64,000 nucleotides of DNA from contig NZ_CP107968.1 of the NCBI RefSeq assembly GCF_036084755.1, positions 1,788,501 through 1,852,500 on the forward strand. The letters are read 5' to 3'. The notes below the pieces were generated by a model. The model did not search any database. It was not told the DNA's origin and was given only the letters and a program-made list of their open reading frames with translations. Below, one piece after another: positions 17,634 through 28,184 of the stretch (position 1 is its first letter; every line of letters starts with the position of its first letter). The stretch comes from Streptomyces sp. NBC_00370 (GTDB lineage: Bacteria > Actinomycetota > Actinomycetes > Streptomycetales > Streptomycetaceae). A program made the translations under genes and the position numbers.

Positions 17634-18242
17634 ATGCCCAGGACCGGAGAGCGGGGCGGGCCGCTGACGCGGGCGAGGATCTCGGAGGTCGCGACCGGGC
17701 TCTTCCTGGAGCGCGGGTACGACACGGTCACGGTCGCCGAGGTCGCCCGGGCGGCCGGGGTGTCGAGCGTGACGGTCTTCAAGCACTTCCCGCGCAAGGA
17801 GGACCTGTTCCTGGACCGCGCGGACGACGCCGTGGAGTTCCTGCGCTCGGCGGTGCGCGACCGCGCTCCTGGCGTCGGCGTGGTGACGTCCCTGCGCGAC
17901 ACGACCCTGCGGCTGGTCGACACCCGGCACGCGCTGTCCGGGGTCAAGGACCGGTCCATCCCGTTCTTCCGGACCGTCGCCGCCTCGCCCGCGCTGATCG
18001 CGCGGGCCCGGGAGATCGCCTCCGACCTGCAGCGGACCCTCGCCGACGAGCTGGCACACGACCCGGCCTTCGAAGGCGACGCGGCGCTCTTCGCGGCCTT
18101 CTTCATCGCCGGTTACAGCACGGTGATGGTGGAGACCGCGCGCCGGCTCACCGCAGGGGAGCCGACGAGCCCGGTGATCGACGACCACCGGGCCCGGCTG
18201 GAGCGGCTGTTCACCGCTCTCGGCGGTGCCTTCCCCGACTAG
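17634..18242 (+). CDS. TetR/AcrR-family regulator, divergent from flavin monooxygenase
   Basis: A 202-residue regulator starting at ATG with GAAGTGAGG just upstream. The N-terminal helix-turn-helix is TVAEVARAAGVSSVTVFKHFPRKEDLF (about 35-61), followed by an all-helical ligand domain. It is divergent from the monooxygenase gene with tandem AT-rich operators between them. Its TAG stop shares the 4-base CTAG with the opposite-strand TAG of the convergent amidohydrolase gene. Likely a repressor of the monooxygenase; the ligand is unknown. Confidence 0.87.
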   Translation: MPRTGERGGPLTRARISEVATGLFLERGYDTVTVAEVARAAGVSSVTVFKHFPRKEDLFLDRADDAVEFLRSAVRDRAPGVGVVTSLRDTTLRLVDTRHALSGVKDRSIPFFRTVAASPALIARAREIASDLQRTLADELAHDPAFEGDAALFAAFFIAGYSTVMVETARRLTAGEPTSPVIDDHRARLERLFTALGGAFPD

Positions 18243-19547
18243 GTCGCGTCCGGCGGGCGCTCCACGGCGCGGCGGACGAACCCTTCGAGGAGTGCGACGC
18301 CGAGCGGCAGCGCCGCCTCGTCGAAGTCGAAGCGCGGCGTGTGGTGGGGCGCGGCGAGGTCGGCGCCCACGCCGACGTAGCTGGCGTACCCGCCGCCGCG
18401 CTGGACCTGGCGCATGAACGCGGTGGCGTCGTCGCTCGCCACCCCGTTCTCGGCCGACGCCGTCACCAGCCGCAGCGCCGCCGCGGCCGCGGCCGCCTCG
18501 ACGAGTTCGACGGCGGGCCGGTCGGCGCGCGCCGTCGTGACGCCGCCGATCAGCTCGACGTCGACGCTCAGCCCGTACATCTCCGCCGCCCCGCGCAGCG
18601 CGGTACGGGCCCGCGCCTCCAGGTCGTCGTTGACGGACCCTTCGTCGGCGCGGGTCTCCAGCAGCATCTCGGCCCGGTCGGGGACGATGTTGCTGGAGGT
18701 GCCGCCGCTGATCCGGCCGACCCCCACCCGGGTCTCGTGGCCGGGAACGCGCGGCAGACCGTGCACGGCGAGGGTGGCGGCAGCGGCGCCGAGCAGAGCG
18801 CTGCGGCCCTCGTGCGGAGCGAGCGACGCGTGCGCGGAGACGCCGTGGAAGACCGCCCTGAGCTTGGAGTTGGCGAGCAGGCCGTCCAGGGACGACGCGA
18901 CGGTGCCGGTGGGCAGGCTGAGGCCGAGATGCGCCGCGATCAGTACGTCGATGCCGTCTGCGGCCCCCGCCGGCACCATGGCGCGCGCCCCTCTGCCGCC
19001 CTCCTCGGCCGGCTGGAAGATCAGCGTCACCGAACCTGCGGGCGGCGGGTCGGCGGCCAGCCGCTCGGCGAGTTCGACGGCCATGCCGATATGCCCGTCG
19101 TGGCCGCAGGCGTGCATCACCCCGTCGTACGCGGAGCGGAAGCCCTCGCGTGCGGGGAGATGCGTCGCGTCGGCCGACTCCAGGATCGGCAGCGCGTCGA
19201 TGTCGGCGCGCAGGGCGACCGCCGGTCCCGGCCCGGCGCCCGGCAGCGTCGCCACCACGGCCGTATGGCCGCCGCGCAGCGCCGCCAACTGCCGTGGGTC
19301 GGCGCCCGATTCGGCGGCGCGCCGGTACGCGGCGTCGAGCTCGGCCGGGTCCGGCACACCGAGCCGGTGCCCGGACGAGATGACGTCGGTGCCGGTACGC
19401 ACCCGCCAGCCCAGCTCGGTGAGGCGCGCGGCGATCAGGCTGGCGGTGCGGAATTCGGTGAAGCCGGTCTCCGGGTGCCGGTGGATGTCGCGCCGCCAGC
19501 GCACCGCCGTCGAACCGGCCCCGGCTTGCGGACCGGCCCCCGCCCGG

Positions 19548-19555
<8 letters not shown>
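18239..19555 (-). CDS. M20-family amidohydrolase
   Basis: A 438-residue zinc amidohydrolase of the peptidase M20D (IAA-amino-acid hydrolase/HipO-like) group. The metal-site motif is HACGHDGHIGMAVEL, followed by FQPAEEGGRGARAM with the catalytic Glu pair, and GGTSSNIVPDRAEM in the dimerisation domain. These enzymes cleave N-acyl or N-carbamoyl amino acids or short dipeptides. Its start overlaps the stop of the threonine-synthase-like gene by 8 bases, so the two are co-transcribed and translationally coupled. It may release an amino acid that the PLP enzyme then processes. Confidence 0.9.
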
Positions 19556-20798
<1,243 letters not shown>

Positions 20799-20850
20799 GG
20801 GGGTCCTCCCGGATCAAGACACAACGGCGGGGCCCGGACACCGTATCCGG

Positions 20851-20890
20851 CCGTCCGCCGGCGCCGGAGAGGCAGGGCGCCGGCGGACGG
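20851..20890 (-). terminator. terminator-like hairpin downstream of the NUDIX gene
   Basis: A perfect 15-base inverted repeat (20851-20865 with 20876-20890) encloses a 10-base loop. It lies 40 bases past the NUDIX stop and upstream of the threonine-synthase-like gene. There is no T tract, as is usual in Streptomyces. Confidence 0.6.
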
Positions 20891-20929
20891 TGTCATGTCC
20901 GCATACCCGGAGTGTTCGGAGTCCCTGGC

Positions 20930-21457
20930 CTACCCGAGTCGTAAGTGATGGAGCATCAGCAGCGCGGCCGCCATGTTGGCCGCCGGGATCTCACCGCGTG
21001 CGAGCAGGGCGGGCACCCGGCTCAGCGGCACCCACTCCCGGCGTGAGGACTCGAAGTCGTCCTCGGGGTGGCCGACGTACGTCGCGCTCTCCGACCAGTA
21101 GAGATGGTGCCGGGCGTCGGTCAGACCGTTGGACGGCTCGACGGTGAGCAGATGCTTGAGCGCGCCGGGGCGCCAGCCGGTCTCCTCCTCCATTTCCCGC
21201 GCCGCCGCGCTCTCGATGTCCTCGCCGTCCTCCACCACACCCGCCGCCAGCTCCCAGCCCCAGCTGTCGGTGATGAAGCGGTGCCGCCAGAGCAACAGCA
21301 CTTCGTCGGCCGCGTTGACCGCTGTCGCCACGGCCACCGGACGGAGCCGGATGAGGAAGTGGTCCAGATGCCGGCCGTCGGGGAGTTCCACGTCCGCCAG
21401 ATTCACCTCGAACCAGCGGTTTCCATAGACATTCTTTTCGCTTAGTTTCGTCCACTG
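20930..21457 (-). CDS. NUDIX hydrolase (ADP-ribose pyrophosphatase-like)
   Basis: A 175-residue NUDIX protein. The box GVVEDGEDIESAAAREMEEETGW (about 74-96) matches GX5EX7REUXEEXGU. The N-terminal beta-sheet and the substrate region resemble ADP-ribose/sugar-nucleotide pyrophosphatases. I chose GTG 21457 because AAAGGTGG lies 6 bases upstream; the in-frame TTG at 21481 would place this ribosome-binding site inside the coding region. It probably hydrolyses a nucleoside diphosphate sugar. It lies downstream of an NsdA-like regulator with a 90-base gap. Confidence 0.88.
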   Translation of the reverse strand, partial: QWTKLSEKNVYGNRWFEVNLADVELPDGRHLDHFLIRLRPVAVATAVNAADEVLLLWRHRFITDSWGWELAAGVVEDGEDIESAAAREMEEETGWRPGALKHLLTVEPSNGLTDARHHLYWSESATYVGHPEDDFESSRREWVPLSRVPALLARGEIPAANMAAALLMLHHLRLG

Positions 21458-21547
21458 CACGTTTCTGCCACCTTTCGACAAGTTGATGGCAATATCGCAG
21501 CAGCGGGTCTGTGACCGGCAGTACGTCTTCTCCCGGCGGCAGGTCTT

Positions 21548-22888
21548 CTACAGGGGGACGCGCAGTGCGCCGTCGATGAGTTCGGCCGTCTCCTCCGCGT
21601 CCGTGCAGCCACTGGCCACCAGCTGTTCGCGGACCGAGCGCAGCCGGTCGCGCAGCCGCTGCGACTCCATCCCCCTGGCCCGTTCGGTCATTTCGACGGC
21701 CGTGCGCGCCGCCCGGTCGGGTTCGCCCTGGCGCAGTTCGATGTGGCTGAGCATCGCGAGCCGGTGCACCCGGCCCCGGTCGTGTGCCGGGGTGTCCACG
21801 GCCGCAGCCGCGTGCGCGCGGGCGGCCGGCAGATCGCCGAGGCTCAGCAGCGCCTCCGCCACCTGCACGTTCACCAGGCCCGGCTGGACGTAACCGGTCT
21901 CGTCCGGCTCGTACCCCGGCCTGATGCGCTCCGCGGCCTGCTCCGCGCGCCTGATCCGCTCCAGCGCGCCGGCGCTGTCGCCCAGGCACGCGTACGACTT
22001 GGCCTGCATCGCGTACAGGTCGGCGGCGAGCGCGGGCGTGATCTGCCGCCCGGCCGCCCGCAGCGCCGCCTCGGCGAAGGCGACGGCCTGCCGGTACTCC
22101 CCCCGGTACAGCGACTGGTTGACCAGCAGCGCGATCACATAGGCACCGAGGCCCCGGTCGCCGCTGGCCTTGGCGAGCCGCAGCGCCTGGTGGAAGTAGC
22201 GCTGGGCGAGGCCGTGCGCGTCCGAGTCGTACGCGCAGATCCCCGCGACGGCGACGAGCCCGCCCGCCGCGCGGTGCAGCTGACGGCCCAGGGCGTCGCT
22301 GTACCCGCCGCGCAGCAGCGGCGCCGTCTCGGCGTTGAGGAAGCCGACGATCCTGGCCCGGGTCACCACCCCGCCCGCCCTGCGGTACATCAGTTCGTAG
22401 TGGGCCCTGGCCGCCCGCAGCAGCTCTATGTCGGCGGGCGAGACCTTGGTGGGGCCGTTGCGTGAGACGTCGCCGTCCTCCGGCGGGTTCTCCCACTCCC
22501 ACACCGGCAGCACGGCCGGAGTGCCGGTGACCGCGGGCGCGTCCACGGCATGCGGCCGCCGCTGTACGTCGGAGCGCCAGAGCGCGGTGGCCCGCTCCAC
22601 GAACCCGGCCAGCGGGGTGACCCCGGCGGCCGTCGGCTCGTCCGGTCTGCCGAACCCGATGTCGTCCAGGGCCAGCGGACGGCCCAGCCGCTCGCTCAGG
22701 ACGGCGCAGATCAGGTCCGGCACCTGCCCGCGTGGCCGCTGCCCCTTGAGCCAGCGGCCCACGGCCGTGTGCTCGTACCGCAGGGCCAGGCCCCTGTCCC
22801 GGCCCGCCAGGTTGACCCGCGCGGCGAGACCGGCATGCGAGACGCCCGCCTCGTCGAGCAGCGATTCCAGCAGAGTGTTGGGCTGCAT
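21548..22888 (-). CDS. NsdA-like XRE/TPR transcriptional regulator
   Basis: A 446-residue protein. The N-terminal XRE-like helix-turn-helix (ESLLDEAGVSHAGLAARVN, then RYEHTAVGRWLKGQRPRGQ) is followed by a long TPR-like helical region from about residue 160. This opening closely recalls NsdA, a Streptomyces repressor of antibiotic production and differentiation (recalled from memory). ATG 22888 has GGAGGGG 4 bases upstream. Since related proteins occur as several paralogues per genome, it may be a developmental regulator rather than NsdA itself. A perfect 19-base palindrome sits about 56 bases upstream of the start. Confidence 0.8.
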   Translation of the reverse strand: MQPNTLLESLLDEAGVSHAGLAARVNLAGRDRGLALRYEHTAVGRWLKGQRPRGQVPDLICAVLSERLGRPLALDDIGFGRPDEPTAAGVTPLAGFVERATALWRSDVQRRPHAVDAPAVTGTPAVLPVWEWENPPEDGDVSRNGPTKVSPADIELLRAARAHYELMYRRAGGVVTRARIVGFLNAETAPLLRGGYSDALGRQLHRAAGGLVAVAGICAYDSDAHGLAQRYFHQALRLAKASGDRGLGAYVIALLVNQSLYRGEYRQAVAFAEAALRAAGRQITPALAADLYAMQAKSYACLGDSAGALERIRRAEQAAERIRPGYEPDETGYVQPGLVNVQVAEALLSLGDLPAARAHAAAAVDTPAHDRGRVHRLAMLSHIELRQGEPDRAARTAVEMTERARGMESQRLRDRLRSVREQLVASGCTDAEETAELIDGALRVPL

Positions 22889-22943
22889 ATCCCCCTCCGG
22901 TGGCTCGCCGGACGCCGCCCCCGCACGGCCTCCGCAGGGCGGC

Positions 22944-22962
22944 GTTCACACGGGGTGTGAAC
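22944..22962. promoter_or_regulatory. palindrome upstream of the NsdA-like regulator
   Basis: GTTCACAC-GGG-GTGTGAAC is a perfect 8-base inverted repeat with a 3-base centre, flanked by GGC and ACGCC that partly extend the symmetry. Its position about 56 bases ahead of the ATG suggests an operator, possibly for autoregulation. Confidence 0.5.
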
Positions 22963-23155
22963 GTAACGCCCGGATCCGGACAGTGTGCGCTCTGCCGGTG
23001 CGGCGCGGGGGCGGGTTGACTGAATGCCGTCGGCCGGGCCGCCGGCTCCCCCTCGTACAGTGCGGCGGCCCGTGACCGCACCGTCCGTCCTGCCGACCTG
23101 CCCGACACTCCGCGGCAGGCGGACGGCGCAGTCGGCCGTGCAGCCAACTGGGCCA

Positions 23156-24250
23156 CTACGGATGGGAGGGTGTCGGACGGGTGCGGCGCAGCTCCGGCTC
23201 AGCGGACTGCGCCGGTACCCGCGCGCGGTCGTTGCACAGGACCAGCAGGGCGATGTCGTCGGTGACCCGGCCCCCGGTGTGCCGCAGCAGGGCGGTGTGC
23301 ACCCGCCGTACCAGCGCGGCCGGTGAGATCGGGTCCGTCCCCGCCGTGGCGGCCAGCTCGGCCTCCAGGGCGAAGAACCGTCCGGCGTGGTCACGGGCGT
23401 CCGTCGCGCCGTCCGTGTGCAGGAACAGCGCCTCGCCCGGCAGCAGCCGGCCACAGCTCTGTACGGGGACGTCGGCGGGCAGCGGAAAAGCGCCGAGCGG
23501 CGGCAGCGGCTCGTCGGAGGCGAGCGGTGTCACCTCACCGCCGATCCTGCGGGGCCACGGATGACCGCAGTTGACGGCCAGCACCTCGGCGTCGGCGGTG
23601 ATCTCCAGCAGCAGGACCGTCACGAACTCCTCGACGGCGGGGCACAGCGGCCCCTCGGCCGCCGGATACTCCTGCCCGGCCCGTCTGCGCACCTGGCGCT
23701 GGTGCGCCCGCTCCAGTCTGCGCAGCACCCCGTCGAGTCCCGGCTCGTCGTACGCCGCCTCCCGGAAGCAGCCGAGGACGGCGGCGACCGCCCCGACGGC
23801 GGGCAGTCCGTGGCCCCGTACGTCCCCGATCACCACCCGCACGCCGTACGGGGTGACCAGCACCTCGTACAGATCGCCGCCGATGTCGGCGCCCCGGGTC
23901 GCGGAGAGCTGGGCTGCGGCGAGGGTAAGACCGTCGAGCCGTGGTGGCAGGGGTCTGAGCAGTACGTCCTGTGCGGCCCGCGCGATGGCGCGTAACTGCC
24001 GCAGCTCGCGCACCGGGCCGTGCCGCACCCCGGCGACGACGCACACGGCGGGGAGCAGGCAGGCCGCGCAGGCCGCGAAGCGCTGGGCCATCCCGCCGTG
24101 GTCCTCCTCGGCCGGCGGGCCCAGCAGCTCCCAGCCGATCACCGAGGCGAGCCACAGGCCGGGGACGAGATAGACGAGGGCGCGCCACAGGGACGACGGT
24201 CCGGCGGGGGATTTCTCCGCCGGTCTGGCTGCTGTCCTGGTACGGATCAT
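23156..24250 (-). CDS. membrane-associated SpoIIE-type serine/threonine phosphatase
   Basis: A 364-residue protein. Two hydrophobic helices occur near residues 24-42 (LVYLVPGLWLASVIGWELL) and 58-76 (FAACAACLLPAVCVVAGV). The PP2C/SpoIIE domain from about 105 to 350 has SATRGADIGGDLYEV, VRVVIGDVRGHGLPAVGAVAAVLG, LLLEITADAEVLAVNCGHPWPRRI and LLPGEALFLHTDGATDARD, which are the metal-binding Asp residues of the family. These phosphatases dephosphorylate anti-sigma-factor antagonists in partner-switching pathways. No kinase or antagonist is adjacent. It follows the NsdA-like gene on the other side of a 267-base gap. Confidence 0.88.
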   Translation of the reverse strand: MIRTRTAARPAEKSPAGPSSLWRALVYLVPGLWLASVIGWELLGPPAEEDHGGMAQRFAACAACLLPAVCVVAGVRHGPVRELRQLRAIARAAQDVLLRPLPPRLDGLTLAAAQLSATRGADIGGDLYEVLVTPYGVRVVIGDVRGHGLPAVGAVAAVLGCFREAAYDEPGLDGVLRRLERAHQRQVRRRAGQEYPAAEGPLCPAVEEFVTVLLLEITADAEVLAVNCGHPWPRRIGGEVTPLASDEPLPPLGAFPLPADVPVQSCGRLLPGEALFLHTDGATDARDHAGRFFALEAELAATAGTDPISPAALVRRVHTALLRHTGGRVTDDIALLVLCNDRARVPAQSAEPELRRTRPTPSHP

Positions 24251-24325
24251 GGCCCGCCCTTCGGCTGAGTGGCCGGATCGATTGTGTCGATCACCGGGCC
24301 CGCTCCGGACCCTCCACCAGGAGTT

Positions 24326-24376
24326 CTCACTCGAACGAGTGAGGAGCGGATCCCTGGCTTGCGGATCCGCTCCTCA
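24326..24376 (-). terminator. pheT terminator with overlapping palindrome
   Basis: TGAGGAGCGGATCC (24340-24353) and GGATCCGCTCCTCA (24363-24376) pair perfectly over 14 bases with a 9-base loop, 41 bases beyond the pheT stop. The adjoining palindrome CTCACTCG-AA-CGAGTGAG (24326-24343) shares four bases with the left arm, so the two structures cannot form together. No T tract follows. Confidence 0.7.
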
Positions 24377-24417
24377 GTGCTCAACCACAGCCCGGTCGGG
24401 CTGTCGGGCCCGGTCCC

Positions 24418-26946
24418 TCAGGCGCCGCGCAGTACGGCGCCCGTGCGCTCGGCCGCCAGCGCGACCGCCGCGTCACGCGCGGCCGATGCCTCGTCGACGG
24501 TCAGCGTGCGGTCGGCCGCCCGGAACCGCAGGGCGTAGGCGAGGGACTTGCTGTCCGCACCGAGCTGCTCGCCGGTGAACACGTCGAACAGCCGGATGCC
24601 CTCAAGCAGCGGTCCCGCGCCCTCGCGCAGCGCCAGCTCCACGTCGGCGGCCGGCACGTCACGCGCGACGACCAGCGCCACGTCCTGGGTCGCCACCGGG
24701 AAGGTGGAGATCCTGGGCGCCCGCAACGGCCCGGCGCCGGCCCGCTCCAGCAGGTCGAGGTCGACCTCGGCGGCGCTGGTGCGCTCCGGCAGGCCGAGCG
24801 CCTTCACGACGCGCGGGTGCAGTTCACCCGCGTGACCGACCAGCGTCCGCGTGCCGTCCACCGTCGCGAACAGCGCGGCGCACCGGCCCGGGTGCCAGGG
24901 TTCGTGCTGATCCGCGCGTACGGCCAGCTCGGCGCCCGCCTCGCGGGCGATCGTGCGGGCCGCCTCGACGGCGTCCGCCCAGCCGGCCGGGCGGCCCTTG
25001 CCCCACCAGCCCGCCTGCTCGCGCGCACCGGCCAGCACGACGGCCGCACGGCGCGGCTGGCGCGGCAGCGCCGCGTCGAGCGCGGCGATCTGCTCGTCGG
25101 TCGGCCGCCGGTCGACAGGCAGCCGGACCGGCACCGTCTCGTCGCCGGTCGGCCGGAACACCGGACCTGTCTCGAACAGCGCCAGGTCGTGCGAGCCACG
25201 GCCGTCGTTGCGGCGCAGCGCCCCGAGGAGTCCGGGCAGCAGCGTCGTGCGCAGCGCTGGCTCCTCGTCGGAGAGCGGGTTGACCAGCTTGACCGTACGG
25301 CGGCGCGCGTCGTCGGCCGGCAGTCCGAGCTGGTCGAGTACGGCGTCGCCGATGAACGGGTAACTCAGCGCCTCGACATAGCCGGCGCCCGCGAGGGCGC
25401 GGCCGACGCGGCGGTGCAGCCGCTGCCGCTCGGTGAGGCCGCGGCCCGCCGGCGGGGTGGGCAGCGTGGAGGGCAGGTTCTCGTACCCCTCCAGCCGGAT
25501 GACCTCTTCGGCGAGGTCGTTGGGAGCGTCGAGGTCGGGCCGCCAGGACGGCACGGTCACGACGAGTTCGTCCTGCCCGTAGACGTCGCAGCCGATCTCC
25601 TGGAGCCGCCGTACGACGGTCTCCCTGCCGTATGTGACACCCGCGACGCGGTCGGGGTGACCGGCCGGCATGCTGATCGTGTGCGGCGCCGACGGTGCGA
25701 TGACCTCGGTGACACCGGCCTCGGCCGAGCCGCCGCCGAGCAGCACCAGCAGATCGACGGTCCGCTGCGCCGCGGCGGCGGTCGCCTGCGGGTCGGAGCC
25801 GCGCTCGAAGCGCTTGGACGCCTCGGAGGACAGCTTGTGCCTGCGGGCGGTACGGGCGATGGAGATCGCGTCGAAGTGCGCCGCCTCGATGACGACGTCG
25901 GTCGTGCCGTGCGCCTCACCGCTGTCGCCGTCGGTGCCGCCGTCGGCGATCTCCGTGTGGGCGCCGCCCATCACCCCGGCGAGCCCGATGGGGCCCCGGT
26001 CGTCGGTGATGACCAGGTCCTGCGGGTCGAGCGCCCGCTCGGTGTCGTCGAGGGTGGTGATCCGCTCGCCGGGCTGCGCGCGGCGCACCCCGATCGGCCC
26101 TTCGAGCCGGGAGCGGTCGTAGGCGTGCAGCGGCTGGCCGATCTCCAGCATCACGTAGTTGGTGATGTCGACGGCGAGCGAGATGGGCCGCATCCCGGCC
26201 TTCTGCAGCCTGCGCCGCATCCAGATCGGGGACTGCGCCTCGGGGCTGAGCCCGGTGACCGTGCGGAGCGTGAGCCGGTCGCAGCCCATCGGGTCGGAGA
26301 CCTTCGCCGGGTAGCCGGACGCGCTGGGCGCCGGTACGTCGATGAGCGCCGGGTCGCGCAGCGGCAGCCCGTACGCGATGGCGGTCTCGCGGGCGATGCC
26401 GCGCAGCGAGAGGCAGTAGCCGCGGTCGGGCGTGACGGCGATGTCGAGGACCTCGTCCACCAGCTCCAGGAGCGCGATGGCGTCGGAGCCGACCTCGTGC
26501 TCGGGCGACAGCACGATGATGCCGTGCGTGCCGTCGTCGCCCATGTCCAGCTCGTCGCTGGAGCAGATCATGCCGTGCGACGTCCTGCCGTACGTCTTGC
26601 GCGCCGAGATGGCGAAGTCGCCGGGCAGCACGGCGCCCGGCAGGACCACGACGACCTTGTCGCCGACGGCGAAGTTACGGGCGCCGCAGACGATCTCCTG
26701 CGGCTCGCCCGTGCCGTTGGCGGTGCCGACGTCGACGGTGCAGAACCTGATGGGCTTCTTGAAGCCCTCCAGCTCCTCGATGGTGAGCACCTTGCCGACG
26801 ACGAGCGGGCCCTTGAGTCCGGCGCCGAGCTGCTCGACCGCCTCGACCTCGAGCCCTGCGGAGACGAGCCGCGTCTGTACGTCACGGCCGGTCTCCGTCG
26901 CCGGCAGGTCGACGTACTCCCGCAGCCAGGAAAGCGGGACGCGCAT
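24418..26946 (-). CDS. pheT: phenylalanyl-tRNA synthetase beta subunit
   Basis: An 842-residue beta chain. It opens [15 protein letters not shown], then the tRNA-binding EMAP-like domain ([26 protein letters not shown], about 50-75). B3/B4 editing and B5 domains follow, with [26 protein letters not shown], and the C-terminal FDX-ACB anticodon domain ([17 protein letters not shown], about 750-842). With PheS it charges tRNA-Phe and edits mischarged tyrosine. The ATG overlaps the pheS stop by one base (TGATG). A strong hairpin terminator follows. Confidence 0.98.
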   Translation of the reverse strand: MRVPLSWLREYVDLPATETGRDVQTRLVSAGLEVEAVEQLGAGLKGPLVVGKVLTIEELEGFKKPIRFCTVDVGTANGTGEPQEIVCGARNFAVGDKVVVVLPGAVLPGDFAISARKTYGRTSHGMICSSDELDMGDDGTHGIIVLSPEHEVGSDAIALLELVDEVLDIAVTPDRGYCLSLRGIARETAIAYGLPLRDPALIDVPAPSASGYPAKVSDPMGCDRLTLRTVTGLSPEAQSPIWMRRRLQKAGMRPISLAVDITNYVMLEIGQPLHAYDRSRLEGPIGVRRAQPGERITTLDDTERALDPQDLVITDDRGPIGLAGVMGGAHTEIADGGTDGDSGEAHGTTDVVIEAAHFDAISIARTARRHKLSSEASKRFERGSDPQATAAAAQRTVDLLVLLGGGSAEAGVTEVIAPSAPHTISMPAGHPDRVAGVTYGRETVVRRLQEIGCDVYGQDELVVTVPSWRPDLDAPNDLAEEVIRLEGYENLPSTLPTPPAGRGLTERQRLHRRVGRALAGAGYVEALSYPFIGDAVLDQLGLPADDARRRTVKLVNPLSDEEPALRTTLLPGLLGALRRNDGRGSHDLALFETGPVFRPTGDETVPVRLPVDRRPTDEQIAALDAALPRQPRRAAVVLAGAREQAGWWGKGRPAGWADAVEAARTIAREAGAELAVRADQHEPWHPGRCAALFATVDGTRTLVGHAGELHPRVVKALGLPERTSAAEVDLDLLERAGAGPLRAPRISTFPVATQDVALVVARDVPAADVELALREGAGPLLEGIRLFDVFTGEQLGADSKSLAYALRFRAADRTLTVDEASAARDAAVALAAERTGAVLRGA

Positions 26947-28073
26947 CAGATCTCCATCCCGAACGGCCGGGTGAACCGGACGTCACCCTCGACCATGTCT
27001 CGCATGTCTTCGACGTTGTGGCGGAACATCAGCATCCGTTCGATGCCGAACCCGAAGGCGAATCCGCTGTACTTCTTGGGGTCGACACCGCAGGCGACGA
27101 GCACCTTGGGGTTGACCATGCCGCAGCCGCCCAGCTCGATCCAGCCCTCGCTGCCGCAGGTGCGGCAGGGCCGGTCGGGGTTGCCGACGGAGTCGCCGTG
27201 GCAGACGTAGCAGACCATGTCCATCTCGGCGGACGGCTCGGTGAACGGGAAGTAGTTCGGCCGCAGCCGGGTCGTCACCTCGGGCCCGAAGAGCGCCTGG
27301 ACCATGTGGTCGAGGGTGCCCTTGAGGTCGGCCATGGTCAGGCCCTCGTCGACGGCCAGCAGCTCGATCTGGTGGAAGACCGGGGTGTGCGTGGCGTCCA
27401 GCTCGTCCGTGCGGTAGACCCGCCCGGGGCAGACGACGTAGACCGGCGGCTCCCGGTCGAGCAGGGTGCGCGCCTGGACGGGTGAGGTGTGCGTGCGCAG
27501 CACGACCCCCGACTCGTCGCCCTCGGTGCCCGCGGGGCCCTGGACGAAGAACGTGTCCTGCATCTGCCGGGCCGGGTGGTCGGGGACGAAGTTGAGCGCG
27601 TCGAAGTTGAACCACTCCGCCTCGACCTCGGGCCCTTCGGCGACCTCGTAGCCCATGGCGACGAAGACGTCGGCGACGCGCTCCATGAAGGTGGTGAGCG
27701 GATGCCGGGCGCCTGCCGGTACCCGGTCGTAGGGCAGTGTGACGTCCACCGCCTCCTCGACCAGGACCCGGGCGTCGCGCTCGGCCTCCAGCTCGCTCTG
27801 CCGGGCGGCGAGCGCCTTGCTGACGGCGCCGCGCGCCTGGCCGACCCGCTTGCCGGCCTCGGCCTTGGCCTGGGGCGGCAGCGCGCCGATCTCCCGGTTG
27901 GCGAGTGCGAGCGGTGAGGTGCCCGAGGTGTGCGCGGTCTTCGCGTGACCGAGCGCTTCGAGATCGCCCGCTGCGGCGAAGGCGGCGAGCGCCTCGTCCC
28001 GCATCCGGTCGATCTCTTGCGGTTTCAGTGCCTCGACCTCGACTGGGTCGTACGACTTGTTGGGTGCCGACAT
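26946..28073 (-). CDS. pheS: phenylalanyl-tRNA synthetase alpha subunit
   Basis: A 375-residue class II synthetase catalytic chain. It has an N-terminal helical arm to about 100, then the core with [76 protein letters not shown] (motif 2), and [16 protein letters not shown] (motif 3). ATG 28073 has GGAAGAG directly upstream. It forms the alpha2-beta2 enzyme with PheT. I looked at the 111-base leader for a Phe-rich leader peptide or T-box and saw neither. A TAGACT at 28149-28144 could be a -10. Confidence 0.98.
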   Translation of the reverse strand: MSAPNKSYDPVEVEALKPQEIDRMRDEALAAFAAAGDLEALGHAKTAHTSGTSPLALANREIGALPPQAKAEAGKRVGQARGAVSKALAARQSELEAERDARVLVEEAVDVTLPYDRVPAGARHPLTTFMERVADVFVAMGYEVAEGPEVEAEWFNFDALNFVPDHPARQMQDTFFVQGPAGTEGDESGVVLRTHTSPVQARTLLDREPPVYVVCPGRVYRTDELDATHTPVFHQIELLAVDEGLTMADLKGTLDHMVQALFGPEVTTRLRPNYFPFTEPSAEMDMVCYVCHGDSVGNPDRPCRTCGSEGWIELGGCGMVNPKVLVACGVDPKKYSGFAFGFGIERMLMFRHNVEDMRDMVEGDVRFTRPFGMEI

Positions 28074-28184
28074 CTCTTCCCGTGCTTCCGGTTGGCTGGC
28101 GAAACGACCCTGCTCGCAGAGGACGCGAAAGCGCCAAAGGTCGAGTCTAAAGGTCGTACGGAGTGACGAAGCCCGTGGGCGTGC

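Noticed and set aside
21458..21481. TTG 21481 as the NUDIX start.
   Set aside because: GTG 21457 has a well-spaced AAAGGTGG, which would be coding if translation began at the TTG.
28074..28184. A Phe-rich leader peptide or T-box before pheS.
   Set aside because: No Phe-rich short frame with a start and no T-box features were seen.
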